Source of the DNA: Clostridiales bacterium
Lineage (GTDB): Bacteria; Bacillota; Clostridia; Peptostreptococcales; Acidaminobacteraceae
Reading direction: 5' to 3'
DNA length: 64,000 nt
NCBI GenBank assembly: GCA_016342415.1
Contig: JAEIOD010000018.1
Span: forward strand, 32,987-96,986
Shown here: positions 26,300 to 35,368 of the stretch, one piece after another
Position numbering within the stretch: position 1 is the first letter of the stretch
Layout of the letters: every line of letters begins with the position of its first letter
Notes under the pieces: model-generated
Told to the model about the DNA's origin: nothing
Databases searched by the model: none
Seen by the model: the letters and a program-made list of their open reading frames with translations, nothing else
Made by a program: the position numbers and the translations under genes

Positions 26300-28708
26300 C
26301 TAAATTAATTTTGTAACTTTTATTTCTTTTGTAATGGTTTTAAAACGCTCCGAGTGAATGTGTAGATTGGCAGTTCCAGTTTCGCCACTTGTCTTTATCC
26401 AAAAACCGATTGAACCACCAATAAGTGAAATCATTTTTGGTCCAATAATTTCGATCGGTCCTTCACAAGAAAGTCTGATGGCATCATGAGCATAAATAAT
26501 GGATTGATCATATTCATCAACTAATTCTAGTACCACGCGGGTGGTGTCGTATGTGATATCTTCTATCAACTCACTTGAATCAACCGATACTTTTAACTCA
26601 GGATTAAAAACTTGGCTTTTTTGAACTTCAGTAACACACTCACCGTCTTTATAACCTTTGAAAACATAATCCGTTGCACTGCCACCCCAACCACCAAAGT
26701 ATTTGGTGTATAAATCTTCTGCATCTCTAGTATTCATTTTGTATTTCAAGAAAATCCAGGCCATTTTTAATTTGTCTGTAAACTTCAGATTGGTTCCATT
26801 TTTACTCACACTTGCTAATAGATTCTTTACTATCAAAGCATCATTCTTGGAAAAATTCTCGTTATCCATGATTGCACTTCCTACAAAATCGTCAACAATT
26901 ATCGGTGGATGTAAAAGATGTGGGTATTTTTCATAATTGGGTCTAAAGGTGTTGATATGAGTATTGTTTTTATACAGTTCAACGTAATCACAATTTGTAA
27001 ATATGCAGATATCCTGTAAAAGAGAAGCCTCATATTCTCCAATGTTAATTGAACTGGCAATATGCATTACGGGTGTATCATGCTGTTGTGAGGCATAGGT
27101 GTAAGCTGCATATTTTGGGATTCGGAACATGTCCATAACACCGTGATAACAGATCTTATCACCACTACCAAAATCCTTATGGGTATTGTAATCAAACATA
27201 CACCATCCTATGGCACCAGAAATCAAATCGTCTGCAGCTGAAGCTTCCATAACATTGAGATGCCTTAAAGCATGTTCTACTCGGTGTGACTCGTTATCGA
27301 ATTTCTTGGTAGGGAACATGTGACCATTGTATTCAGTTACCAAATAAGGTTTTTCAGATTTGATTACAGCTTTCTTTTTATCAAGACCTTGGTTTTTACC
27401 TGTATGCACAAAATCATTATAAGTATAGACATCTTCAATCAAATGACTGTCTCTAATACATCTTACACCACCCGTTTGTCTTGAATCATCTAATGACTTT
27501 GCGAGTTGATGCGTTTTTTCATAAAAACAGTCATCGTCTTGTGATTCGTTTATTCTAACGCCCCAAATGATTACACTTGGATGATTGATGTCTGTTAATA
27601 TCATTTCTTTTACATTCTGAAGTGCTACATCTTGCCAAGCTTCATCTCCAATATGTTGCCAACCAGGGATTTCATCAAAAACAAGTAGTCCGATTTCATC
27701 ACAACGATCTAAAAAGTGTTTGCTCTGAGGATAATGAGAAAGTCTGACTGTATTTAAAGCAAGATCGTATTTCAGTAAATCAGCATCTTTGTATTGAGCG
27801 CTTTTTGGCATGGCATAACCCACATAGGGAAATGACTGATGTCTGTTTAATCCTCGAATTTTAATTTTTTCTCTGTTTAGATAAAATCCGTCTTTTCTAA
27901 ATTCGACTTCTCTAAATCCTATACGTATTTCATGATGATCCAGTAGTTTTCCATTTCTTAAAAGTGTAACTTCTAAAGTGTAAAGTGTTGGATTGTCCAA
28001 ATCCCAAAGTTTGATATCCTTTAAAGATTCACTTATAGTAAGTGATTCTTTATGTTCGCCCATTAAAGTGAAGTCTAGGCTGAACTGATGATGCGATTGA
28101 TTGTTGAGTTTTAAATCACATATACAAGTCAAATGATCTTTAATCTTTAACTGGTTATGAACATATAGATCGATGGACATTTCTGAGTTTTTTATAATGT
28201 CGTTTGTTTTGACTGCGATGGATTCAAAGTGGATGTTGTGACGATACTCAAGTGAAACTTCACGGTATATCCCGCCATAGGTTAAATAATCAACAACAAA
28301 ACCAAAAGGGGGGATATCGTTTCTCTCTTGTGAATCTACATAAACGACTAATTCGTTGTCAGCATCGAACTTTGCGGCTTCTGTTAAATCTATCTTAAAG
28401 GCGGTATAACCTCCTTTGTGGTCGCCTAAGTATTGACCATTTAAGTAGACTTTGGCATATGTCATAACACCCTCAAAGTGTATTAAAACACGCTCATCTG
28501 AAGCAATTGAATCAATCCATATTTTTTTACGATAACAACTTTCAAACTGATAGATCTTTTCATCAAAATTGTTATATGGTGTTTCAATATTGCTATGAGG
28601 GAGTTGTACAGTTGTAAATGATGTGTCATCAAAAGACGAGTTAATATAGACTTCTTTAAAGTCGGGGGTGTATTTCCAATTGAAATTAAGGGGTTGTTTT
28701 CTTAACAT
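26300..28708 (-). CDS. Glycoside hydrolase family 2 beta-galactosidase/beta-glucuronidase-like enzyme
   Basis: 802 residues with no signal peptide, so cytoplasmic. The N-terminal sugar-binding domain (about 1-160) has ERVLIHFEGVMTYAKVYLNG and GGYTAFKIDL; an immunoglobulin-like domain follows; the TIM barrel runs about 270-560. The acid/base Glu is in RINES (about E388) after HPSVIIWGVR, and the nucleophile is in VTEYNG (about E459). The acid/base motif has Ile in place of the usual Gly of GNES. A C-terminal region of about 240 residues carries further beta domains. With the GPH symporter it forms a sugar-use operon. Whether the sugar is a galactoside or glucuronide cannot be decided. Confidence 0.88.
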   Translation of the reverse strand: MLRKQPLNFNWKYTPDFKEVYINSSFDDTSFTTVQLPHSNIETPYNNFDEKIYQFESCYRKKIWIDSIASDERVLIHFEGVMTYAKVYLNGQYLGDHKGGYTAFKIDLTEAAKFDADNELVVYVDSQERNDIPPFGFVVDYLTYGGIYREVSLEYRHNIHFESIAVKTNDIIKNSEMSIDLYVHNQLKIKDHLTCICDLKLNNQSHHQFSLDFTLMGEHKESLTISESLKDIKLWDLDNPTLYTLEVTLLRNGKLLDHHEIRIGFREVEFRKDGFYLNREKIKIRGLNRHQSFPYVGYAMPKSAQYKDADLLKYDLALNTVRLSHYPQSKHFLDRCDEIGLLVFDEIPGWQHIGDEAWQDVALQNVKEMILTDINHPSVIIWGVRINESQDDDCFYEKTHQLAKSLDDSRQTGGVRCIRDSHLIEDVYTYNDFVHTGKNQGLDKKKAVIKSEKPYLVTEYNGHMFPTKKFDNESHRVEHALRHLNVMEASAADDLISGAIGWCMFDYNTHKDFGSGDKICYHGVMDMFRIPKYAAYTYASQQHDTPVMHIASSINIGEYEASLLQDICIFTNCDYVELYKNNTHINTFRPNYEKYPHLLHPPIIVDDFVGSAIMDNENFSKNDALIVKNLLASVSKNGTNLKFTDKLKMAWIFLKYKMNTRDAEDLYTKYFGGWGGSATDYVFKGYKDGECVTEVQKSQVFNPELKVSVDSSELIEDITYDTTRVVLELVDEYDQSIIYAHDAIRLSCEGPIEIIGPKMISLIGGSIGFWIKTSGETGTANLHIHSERFKTITKEIKVTKLI

Positions 28709-28727
28709 TTTTCCTCCAAGTATTTAC

Positions 28728-28741
28728 GCCACGCGTGTGGC
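28728..28741. promoter_or_regulatory. Operator 1 at the GH2 promoter
   Basis: GCCACGCGTGTGGC, five-base perfect arms around GCGT, placed just after the -10 box of the minus-strand promoter and before the GH2 ribosome site. It is a near-exact inverted copy of operator 2 (28811-28824); TACGCCAC extends both outward. Confidence 0.75.
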
Positions 28742-28752
28742 TTTCTGTTTTG

Positions 28753-28804
28753 AGTATACAATTTTTTTTGAGGCCTTGTCAAGAAGGTTATTATAAATTA
28801 TAAT
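28753..28804. promoter_or_regulatory. Divergent promoter pair with overlapping -35 boxes
   Basis: Plus strand: TTGTCA (28776-28781), 17 bases, TATAAT (28799-28804). Minus strand: TTGACA (28782-28777), 18 bases, TATACT (28758-28753). The two -35 hexamers overlap in the palindromic CTTGTCAAG, so two polymerases could not easily bind at once. Each start site is covered by one GCCAC operator. Confidence 0.8.
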
Positions 28805-28810
28805 AAAAAT

Positions 28811-28824
28811 GCCACACGAGTGGC
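28811..28824. promoter_or_regulatory. Operator 2 at the metallophosphoesterase-tetR promoter
   Basis: GCCACACGAGTGGC, arms identical to operator 1, located seven bases after the plus-strand -10 box, at the expected transcription start. Repressor binding here would block the metallophosphoesterase-tetR transcript. Confidence 0.75.
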
Positions 28825-28842
28825 GTATAGAAAGGGAAGGTT

Positions 28843-30402
28843 ATGAAAAGTAATAGAAATCTGTTTTTAAGCTTCATTATGATTGTTTCAATGATAAATA
28901 CTGTGATTTACTGGTCGATGAAGCCTATTTGGTTTTTTGTTAATCAAGAAGTAGGAGGATTTAATCTCGCGTTGATTATTTGGGGATTATTTTTAGTGTT
29001 TTGTGTATATAGTGTGATATTACTAAGACAACATATACTGGAACCCATTAGAAAATTGGGATTTATTCATGTGCTTTTAACAATTGTTTGGACAGGAATT
29101 TTCACTTTATTAAATAACTATCTTTATATGATGTTAGGATCTGAAAAACACATAGTTTTTAGAAATATCAAACAGATTACCCCAATCTTGCTGTTATCGA
29201 TCTTGGTTGTATTTATAGTGATTTTTTATCCGAAGTGGAAACTGTCAAGAAACTTTAAAATAAGTAGTTTGATAGCCTTAATCTCTTTGACAACATTGTT
29301 GTTTGGTATATCTTATGAGTCCAATATAAACATAACGTCTGGACCATATATCCAGTATATTTCTGACGAAGCTTTTGCTGTCATGTGGACGACGAATGAA
29401 AACAGTACTGGATTTTTAGAATACGGTACCGATGAAAATTCGTTAGAGAAATTAGAACTGTCTGAACATGGATTGATACAAGCCAATACAAAAGTCCATA
29501 AAGTCATTGTGCCTGAAATGACTGATGGTATGATCTTCAGAGTTGGTAGCACGGATATAAAAGATTATTTTCAAAACAATGTCACTTATGGAAAAACAGT
29601 CTATAGTGACTTTATAAGTTATGAGGATAATAAATCTAAAGACAACACCTCTTTTTATGTGTTGAGTGATGTCCATGAGAGAAATGATATTTACGAGAAG
29701 TATCTTTCAAAAGGAGAGTACGACTTTCTTTTTCTAAATGGTGATATCCTATCATCTATTGATTCGAAAGAGATTATTGTTGATCATATGTTAAAGCCTA
29801 TTTCAGAGCACACATCAGGCTTTAAACCCTTTTACTTTACAAGAGGCAATCATGAAACGAGAGGGAAAGCGGCTCGAGAGCTGAGTGATTACTTGGCGTT
29901 ACCAGATGGCCGTTATTACTACACGTTTACTTATGGACCCATTTTTGCTGTTGTGTTAGACACTGGTGAGGACAAACTTGATAATCATGAAGAGTATGGG
30001 GGTTTGGCTGACTTTGAGGCTTATAGAGAAGAAGAAACAAAATGGTTAGAAGGTGTTGTAGCGAGTAAAGCGTATCAGAATTCAGAGTATGTGATTGCAT
30101 TTTCTCACGTCCCACTGAACAGTTACGATATTAATGATGGAATCACACCTCTTAGTTTATATGAAGAGAAGTGGGTAGGACTGTTGAGTGAGATGTCTGT
30201 TGATTTGATGGTTTCGGGTCATACTCATGCATCGCAGTTTATTGAAGCTTCTGAAGATATTCCATTTCCAATTATGATTGGTGGCGGTTATATCGAGGCA
30301 AATCAGGGCTACGAAGGCATAAAAATAACTGCAGACGAGAAATTGATCATAGAAGTTATAAATGAAGAAGGTGTTGTTACGAACCATTATATAATCGACT
30401 AA
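28843..30402 (+). CDS. Membrane-anchored metallophosphoesterase with PAP-like N-terminal domain
   Basis: 519 residues. Residues 1-155 hold five predicted membrane helices. A fibronectin-like domain such as that of purple acid phosphatases follows (about 165-265, with GPYIQYISDEAFAVMWTT). The calcineurin-type catalytic domain comes last: SDVHERN, NGDILSS, RGNHETRG, FSHVP and SGHTHASQF supply the two-metal centre. The catalytic part should face outward. The substrate is unknown. The gene is divergent from the beta-galactosidase operon, shares its control region, and is followed by tetR. That pairing is odd, since phosphoesterases are not usual partners of GH2 enzymes. It may act on a phosphorylated glycan or teichoic-type polymer (guess). 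Confidence 0.85.
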   Translation: MKSNRNLFLSFIMIVSMINTVIYWSMKPIWFFVNQEVGGFNLALIIWGLFLVFCVYSVILLRQHILEPIRKLGFIHVLLTIVWTGIFTLLNNYLYMMLGSEKHIVFRNIKQITPILLLSILVVFIVIFYPKWKLSRNFKISSLIALISLTTLLFGISYESNINITSGPYIQYISDEAFAVMWTTNENSTGFLEYGTDENSLEKLELSEHGLIQANTKVHKVIVPEMTDGMIFRVGSTDIKDYFQNNVTYGKTVYSDFISYEDNKSKDNTSFYVLSDVHERNDIYEKYLSKGEYDFLFLNGDILSSIDSKEIIVDHMLKPISEHTSGFKPFYFTRGNHETRGKAARELSDYLALPDGRYYYTFTYGPIFAVVLDTGEDKLDNHEEYGGLADFEAYREEETKWLEGVVASKAYQNSEYVIAFSHVPLNSYDINDGITPLSLYEEKWVGLLSEMSVDLMVSGHTHASQFIEASEDIPFPIMIGGGYIEANQGYEGIKITADEKLIIEVINEEGVVTNHYIID

Positions 30403-30448
30403 CTTGCTTAATATGTATTGTGATGCTATCATAATAATGGGTGATGAA

Positions 30449-31057
30449 ATGGAAAAATTAACAACTAGAGAACGAATAGTAAAAGAAGCTGAAAAACAGT
30501 TTATAAAAAATGGTATTGCTGACACTCAGATGAAAGATATCGCAGAAGCAGTTGGCATCAATAGAAGAACTTTGTACCGATACTTTTTGACTAAAGATGT
30601 ATTGGCTTTTGAAATAGAACTCATTGTTATGAAGCAAATTCAAGATTACATTGTATTGCAGATTGCTGATTCAGAAGAACTTTCAGGATTTGAGAAGGTT
30701 GAAATGTATTTTGATCATGTCAATGTAGAAGATATAAAAAATCAGATGAAGTTTACAGCTGAATTTGATCGATACTTTAAGGATGATTATCCTTCAGAAG
30801 CATTAGAAGAAGAATTTGTACTTGCTCTGGATCCAAGCAAAGATCCATTGTTTAAGTATATTAAAGAAGGTGTGGAAGACGGCAGTATAAAAAGTAGTCT
30901 TTCAGCTGAGGATATGTTTCACTTCATCAGTCAAAACTTTTTTGCCTTATTTCAGCGTTTGATTTTAAGAGAGAAACATCTGAAAAATGAGTACTGTGAT
31001 AAAGTCGATTTTCAGAGTTTGTTTAAGAATATTATATTAAACGGTATTAAAGCTTGA
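30449..31057 (+). CDS. TetR/AcrR family transcriptional regulator
   Basis: 202 residues. The N-terminal helix-turn-helix is typical (RERIVKEAEKQFIKNG, MKDIAEAVGINRRTLYRYFLTKDVL, residues about 6-50). The ligand-binding helical domain is divergent, as usual. It lies 46 bases after the metallophosphoesterase and is transcribed with it, so it is the best candidate to bind the paired GCCAC operators at 28728 and 28811 and to repress both itself and the sugar operon. ATG 30449 is chosen with GGGTGA just upstream; ATG 30437 would add four residues. The inducer is unknown but may derive from the imported glycoside. Confidence 0.9.
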   Translation: MEKLTTRERIVKEAEKQFIKNGIADTQMKDIAEAVGINRRTLYRYFLTKDVLAFEIELIVMKQIQDYIVLQIADSEELSGFEKVEMYFDHVNVEDIKNQMKFTAEFDRYFKDDYPSEALEEEFVLALDPSKDPLFKYIKEGVEDGSIKSSLSAEDMFHFISQNFFALFQRLILREKHLKNEYCDKVDFQSLFKNIILNGIKA

Positions 31058-31064
31058 TAACCAT

Positions 31065-31097
31065 AAGGACTCGTAAAGGGTCCTTTGTTTTATTTTT
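31065..31097 (+). terminator. Intrinsic terminator after tetR
   Basis: AAGGAC / GTCCTT stem with a nine-base loop, then TGTTTTATTTTT. Confidence 0.7.
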
Positions 31098-31203
31098 GTA
31101 ACATATTGGTCGTCGTAAAATATATAGGGTATGATAAAAATGTAGAAGTGAATTATTAACGTTGTACAATTTTAGTTACTCATGATAAGGTGGAGGGATT
31201 TAA

Positions 31204-32370
31204 ATGAAAAAGATATTATTGTTTTTTATACTGTTATTTTCTTTGATTGGATGTCAGACGATAACTGAGAGTACAGTTGAACACGTTGAGCCACAAGTAC
31301 TTGTTGAAGAACTGCAATTTGATTCATTGATTTTTGATATAATGGCTACAAAACTTGAGGCGATTGAACAACGGGATTTGGAGTTGTATATGTCTACAGT
31401 TTCTGAATCCAATCAATATTATATCAATGAACAGGGTAGATGGTTTAGAGAAATGACTAAAGATGAGATATCTGATATTTCATTTGAGATAGAGTCGGTT
31501 GAGATGATTGACGATGTAACTGCTGTTGTCAATATAAGACAAAAGCATGAAGCGTCAACGTTGATTGATATTGGGTATCCACTTTTATTTAAATTAGAGA
31601 ACGATGCATGGAAAGATTGTGGTTATAATTTTGAAGTGGAAAAAACAGATCGATTTATTGTAAAGTATATGAAAGGTGAGACTAAGGTTGAAGCGTTTAC
31701 GTCATATCTTAATCAAGCTTATGACAATCTGGAAAAAGTTTTTGATGAAAAGGCCGATGCTAATTTTGAACTCAAACTGTTTAATGACCAGGAACTGTTA
31801 AGACAAAGGACAGTCCCTTCAATATCCTGGTTGTTTACCGGATGGGCTGAACCGGATGAATCTTTAAAAATGTATACCGGACATAGTTATGATGGTTATC
31901 CTGGCACACTGCAGCATGAATTGACTCACCATATCACCATAAAAGTATGTAACAATAATTTATCCGCTTGGCTGTTGGAAGGTATTGCGATGTATTATGG
32001 AAATATTGCTGTTGAAAGAGAGACTCATGGTGATATAAGACCGATGGATAAAAATGATATGTTGAAAGATATCAAGTATCTGGAAACTTTAGATTTATAC
32101 AATGTTCAGGGTAAAATAGTTGGTGACTGGTACAATACCAGTTATATGTATGTAAGGTATATCATTGAAACGTATGGTCATGACACATTAATGGATATTT
32201 TTTACGAAGCGGGGAAAAAGCCGTTTAACAGCAGTGTTTTAAATGAGAATTTTGATACAGATAACATGTTAACAACAGCTGATGCGATTGAAAAGGTTCT
32301 TGGTTTATCAAAAGAGCAGTTAAGTGAAGCATACTTTTTATGGTTAGATACAATGGATATTATAGATTAA
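31204..32370 (+). CDS. Lipoprotein gluzincin metallopeptidase (peptidase MA-like)
   Basis: 388 residues. The signal peptide ends in the lipobox LIGC, with Cys17 as the lipid attachment site. The first half (about 40-150) resembles a nuclear-transport-factor-like or DUF-type domain of unknown role. The second half is a zinc peptidase: HELTH at 238-242 binds zinc, and Glu259 in WLLEGIAMYYG is the third ligand, the HExxH-x16-E spacing of gluzincins. It should sit on the outer face of the membrane. The substrate is unknown. The gene stands alone; its terminator is shared with the convergent GerMN gene. Confidence 0.8.
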   Translation: MKKILLFFILLFSLIGCQTITESTVEHVEPQVLVEELQFDSLIFDIMATKLEAIEQRDLELYMSTVSESNQYYINEQGRWFREMTKDEISDISFEIESVEMIDDVTAVVNIRQKHEASTLIDIGYPLLFKLENDAWKDCGYNFEVEKTDRFIVKYMKGETKVEAFTSYLNQAYDNLEKVFDEKADANFELKLFNDQELLRQRTVPSISWLFTGWAEPDESLKMYTGHSYDGYPGTLQHELTHHITIKVCNNNLSAWLLEGIAMYYGNIAVERETHGDIRPMDKNDMLKDIKYLETLDLYNVQGKIVGDWYNTSYMYVRYIIETYGHDTLMDIFYEAGKKPFNSSVLNENFDTDNMLTTADAIEKVLGLSKEQLSEAYFLWLDTMDIID

Positions 32371-32372
32371 GA

Positions 32373-32404
32373 AATCCCTCTAATCAAAATTGATTAGAGG
32401 GATT
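32373..32404. terminator. Bidirectional terminator between convergent genes
   Basis: A perfect 14-bp stem, AATCCCTCTAATCA / TGATTAGAGGGATT, with an AAAT loop. Confidence 0.9.
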
Positions 32405-32407
32405 GTT

Positions 32408-33784
32408 TTAGTAATCACCTATAAAGTTAATATATGAAGGTTCTTGTTGTGCTTCTGTAAAATCATAACCGCCAAAATCAGTAACTGGCTGTCCGTTAAC
32501 TGTAATTAAAACTTTGTTGATATTTGGATTTGATGTGAATGAGTATAAAATACTATTGATCATCAAACGTCTGTACTCTGGTTGATCAGTATAACTGTTT
32601 AAGAAAGCTTCGTTAAAGTCAGCAGTTATGGTAGTACCTTCAATCATAAACGTATCCATTTCAACTTCTGGCGGTATGATCTGAATCCATTGTTTGTTAT
32701 CGATATAACCTGTTTTTAATACACTGAAGATTGACAATATCTCGTCATAAACATTATCTTCACTTATTTCAACTGGAATTAAGTATCTTTTAGTAGTAGC
32801 ATTTCTTTCCGTTAAATAGACATAGGTTTCATCTGTTTGTTCATAGACTGTTTTTAAGTCAATATCAAACAAAGAACCTTCTACTTGAACATCATCTACA
32901 AAGATTGTTAACTTATTGATATGAGGTAATCTTGTTAATGATTTAACCAAAGCATCTATTGCCAATTGTGCTTCTTCTTTTGTTTCGATTACTTTGTTGA
33001 TTTCATTTGTATATAAGAATACGCCGTAATGTTTATCACCAATTTTTGAAATGTTAGATCTCTCTGGTATAATGGCATTTTCTGATAATCCGTAACCTAG
33101 TGGTGGTGGATTGTATAATCTATTTCTTACTTCAACGGTAATACTTTCTGGATACTTAACACTGAAGTATAGCGGTACTAAATGGGTCCCTGACACATTT
33201 TTGAAAAAGGCTTTATAAATGAAATTACCATTATTTTGAGCAGAACCATTATTAACATAATCTATGTCAGGTCTATAAGCCAATTGATATACCTTTGAGG
33301 GAATGTTTTTTGAAGCATCGAAATTAATTTCAGCATCAAAGAAACCATCTCTATTGAGTTCTAAAGTGTAATAATCAAAAGTTAAAGTATAGTTGACAGT
33401 AATTAAGTCGTTATCATAAGTTAATTGACTGTTGGAAACAAATTTGTCTGAATTCAATATCTGAAAAATTTTATCATTTTGATAAAGTGCCAAAGTGATG
33501 TCATTAAAATCGTAATCATTCTCATATGATTTTGGGATATTAGTTTTTAAAACAACCTTTATATCATCTGGATTATATAATCGGTTATTAATATTTTCAT
33601 AAGTAACTGTATACTCTGCTTTGAAAGCTTCGTCTACGGGCGTTTCTTCTACGATTTCAGGCTCTTCATTTGAAAAAAGACCCTCAAAATCAAATAATTC
33701 TAATGCTGCAGTGTTTATAGGTAAAACAGCAAGTGTAAAACATACTATGACTATGAAAAATAAGTTAATAAATAAGCGTGTCAC
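32408..33784 (-). CDS. Secreted protein with two GerMN-like domains
   Basis: 458 residues. An N-terminal hydrophobic segment (about 5-25) looks like a signal peptide or anchor, so the protein acts outside the membrane. The last part (about 365-450) is a GerMN domain, with EYRRLMINSILYSFTSNPNINKVLITVNGQPV; a related copy lies near 265-320 (LAIDALVKSLTRLPHINKLTIFVDDVQV). GerM-type domains occur in sporulation and germination proteins and in lipoproteins. The middle is unassigned. I use GTG 33784, which has a perfect AAGGAGG five bases upstream; the longer frame from 33838 would place that ribosome site inside the gene. Confidence 0.7.
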   Translation of the reverse strand: MTRLFINLFFIVIVCFTLAVLPINTAALELFDFEGLFSNEEPEIVEETPVDEAFKAEYTVTYENINNRLYNPDDIKVVLKTNIPKSYENDYDFNDITLALYQNDKIFQILNSDKFVSNSQLTYDNDLITVNYTLTFDYYTLELNRDGFFDAEINFDASKNIPSKVYQLAYRPDIDYVNNGSAQNNGNFIYKAFFKNVSGTHLVPLYFSVKYPESITVEVRNRLYNPPPLGYGLSENAIIPERSNISKIGDKHYGVFLYTNEINKVIETKEEAQLAIDALVKSLTRLPHINKLTIFVDDVQVEGSLFDIDLKTVYEQTDETYVYLTERNATTKRYLIPVEISEDNVYDEILSIFSVLKTGYIDNKQWIQIIPPEVEMDTFMIEGTTITADFNEAFLNSYTDQPEYRRLMINSILYSFTSNPNINKVLITVNGQPVTDFGGYDFTEAQQEPSYINFIGDY

Positions 33785-33980
33785 ATTTTCCTCCTTAAAA
33801 GCTCCTTTTTTGCATAATTCAATTATAGAGCAAATCATATCATTTTACTACTTCAAATATGGAGAATGTTTAGTTATTAATATTTTTATAATAGATCTTA
33901 GGAGTTTAGAATCTTCAATTGATTGAAGTTGTGTAAATAAGTAGAACTATGGTATAATATGTGGTCAATAGGAGGCTATT

Positions 33981-35330
33981 ATGTTAACGAAAAATGAGTG
34001 TTATGAATTAAAGATAATTGATTTGGGCGATAATGGAGAAGGAATTGGAAAAGTTGATAACTTTACTGTATTTGTTCATGGTGCTATACCGGGAGATTTG
34101 GTAAAGGCTAAAATAATTAAAGTAAAAAAACAATATGCTGTTGCATTAGTTGATTCAATTATTGAATCGTCAAGTTATAGACAGATTCCTGAATGTCCAT
34201 ATGTTAAATGTGGTGGGTGTCAAACACAAGTGATGACCTATGATGCTCAACTAAAAATAAAAAAGCAGCAGGTTGAAAATTCAATGAAACGCATTGGAGA
34301 CTTGGATGTAGAGGTTTTAGATGTGATAGGAATGGAAGAGCCTATTGCTTATCGAAATAAATCTCAATACCCGGTTAGACTGGTTGATGGTGAAGTGAGA
34401 GTCGGCTTTTACAAACAAAGAACTCATGATGTTGTTAATATAGATAATTGCATGGTACAACATCCTCTTATTAATAAGATGATGAAGTCACTAAAGAATA
34501 AGTTAAATGACATAGACATTAAGATATATAATGAAGAAAAACATAGAGGCATTCTCAGACATATCATTACTCGAATTTCCTTTAAAACTGAAGATATCAT
34601 GTTGATTTTTGTGACCAATTCAAAAGAAGAACAATCGGTTCTTAAAACACTTGGCGATTCATTGATTGAAGACTTCCCACAGATTAAATCTGTGATTCAG
34701 AACATCAATACCTCTAAGGGCAATAGAGTAATGGGATATGAGAATATAACATTATGTGGTCAAGATAAGATTGTGGATTATATAGAAGACAACTCTTTTG
34801 AGATATCACCACTTTCATTTTTACAGGTGAACCCATCTCAGACAGATGTACTTTATAAACAAGCTTTGGAAATGGCGGACATAACAAAAGAAGATACTGT
34901 ATTTGATGTCTATTGTGGTATTGGTACAATCTCATTATTTTTGGCTAAGTCGGCTAAAAAGGTGATTGGTGTAGAGATTATCGAGGCTGCTATAGAAGAT
35001 GCTATAGAAAATGCTGTTAGAAACAATGTAAATAATACAGAGTTTATAACAGGCAAAGCAGAAGAAGTGATGCCGAAACTCTATAAAACAGGCTATAAGG
35101 CAGATGTTGTAGTGGTTGATCCGCCAAGAAAAGGGTGTGAGATAGAAGTTCTTCAGACACTTCTTAATATGGCTCCTAAAAAGATTGTTTATGTGTCATG
35201 TAAACCATCTACACTTGCTAGAGATCTTAAGATTCTGTCTGAGAAATATACAGTAGAAAGTGTACAGCCTGTTGATCTTTTCCCGCACACAACTCATGTT
35301 GAAACAGTTACATTATTAAAAAGAAGATAA
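33981..35330 (+). CDS. rlmCD: 23S rRNA (uracil-C5)-methyltransferase RlmCD
   Basis: 449 residues of the TrmA/RumA family, which forms 5-methyluridine in 23S rRNA (both U747 and U1939 in Bacillus) with S-adenosylmethionine. Domains in order: TRAM RNA-binding domain about 3-60; a 4Fe-4S cluster motif, C72 x4 C77 x2 C80, with a fourth Cys in NIDNCMVQHP; then the Rossmann methyltransferase with FDVYCGIGTISLFLA and VVDPPRKG. The nucleophilic Cys lies in YVSCKPSTLARDL. The ribosome site AGGAGG suits ATG 33981. A radical SAM gene follows after 38 bases and may be cotranscribed. Confidence 0.93.
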   Translation: MLTKNECYELKIIDLGDNGEGIGKVDNFTVFVHGAIPGDLVKAKIIKVKKQYAVALVDSIIESSSYRQIPECPYVKCGGCQTQVMTYDAQLKIKKQQVENSMKRIGDLDVEVLDVIGMEEPIAYRNKSQYPVRLVDGEVRVGFYKQRTHDVVNIDNCMVQHPLINKMMKSLKNKLNDIDIKIYNEEKHRGILRHIITRISFKTEDIMLIFVTNSKEEQSVLKTLGDSLIEDFPQIKSVIQNINTSKGNRVMGYENITLCGQDKIVDYIEDNSFEISPLSFLQVNPSQTDVLYKQALEMADITKEDTVFDVYCGIGTISLFLAKSAKKVIGVEIIEAAIEDAIENAVRNNVNNTEFITGKAEEVMPKLYKTGYKADVVVVDPPRKGCEIEVLQTLLNMAPKKIVYVSCKPSTLARDLKILSEKYTVESVQPVDLFPHTTHVETVTLLKRR

Positions 35331-35368
35331 TTGATAGATTTCTTAAGATTGATTAGAGAGGACACATT

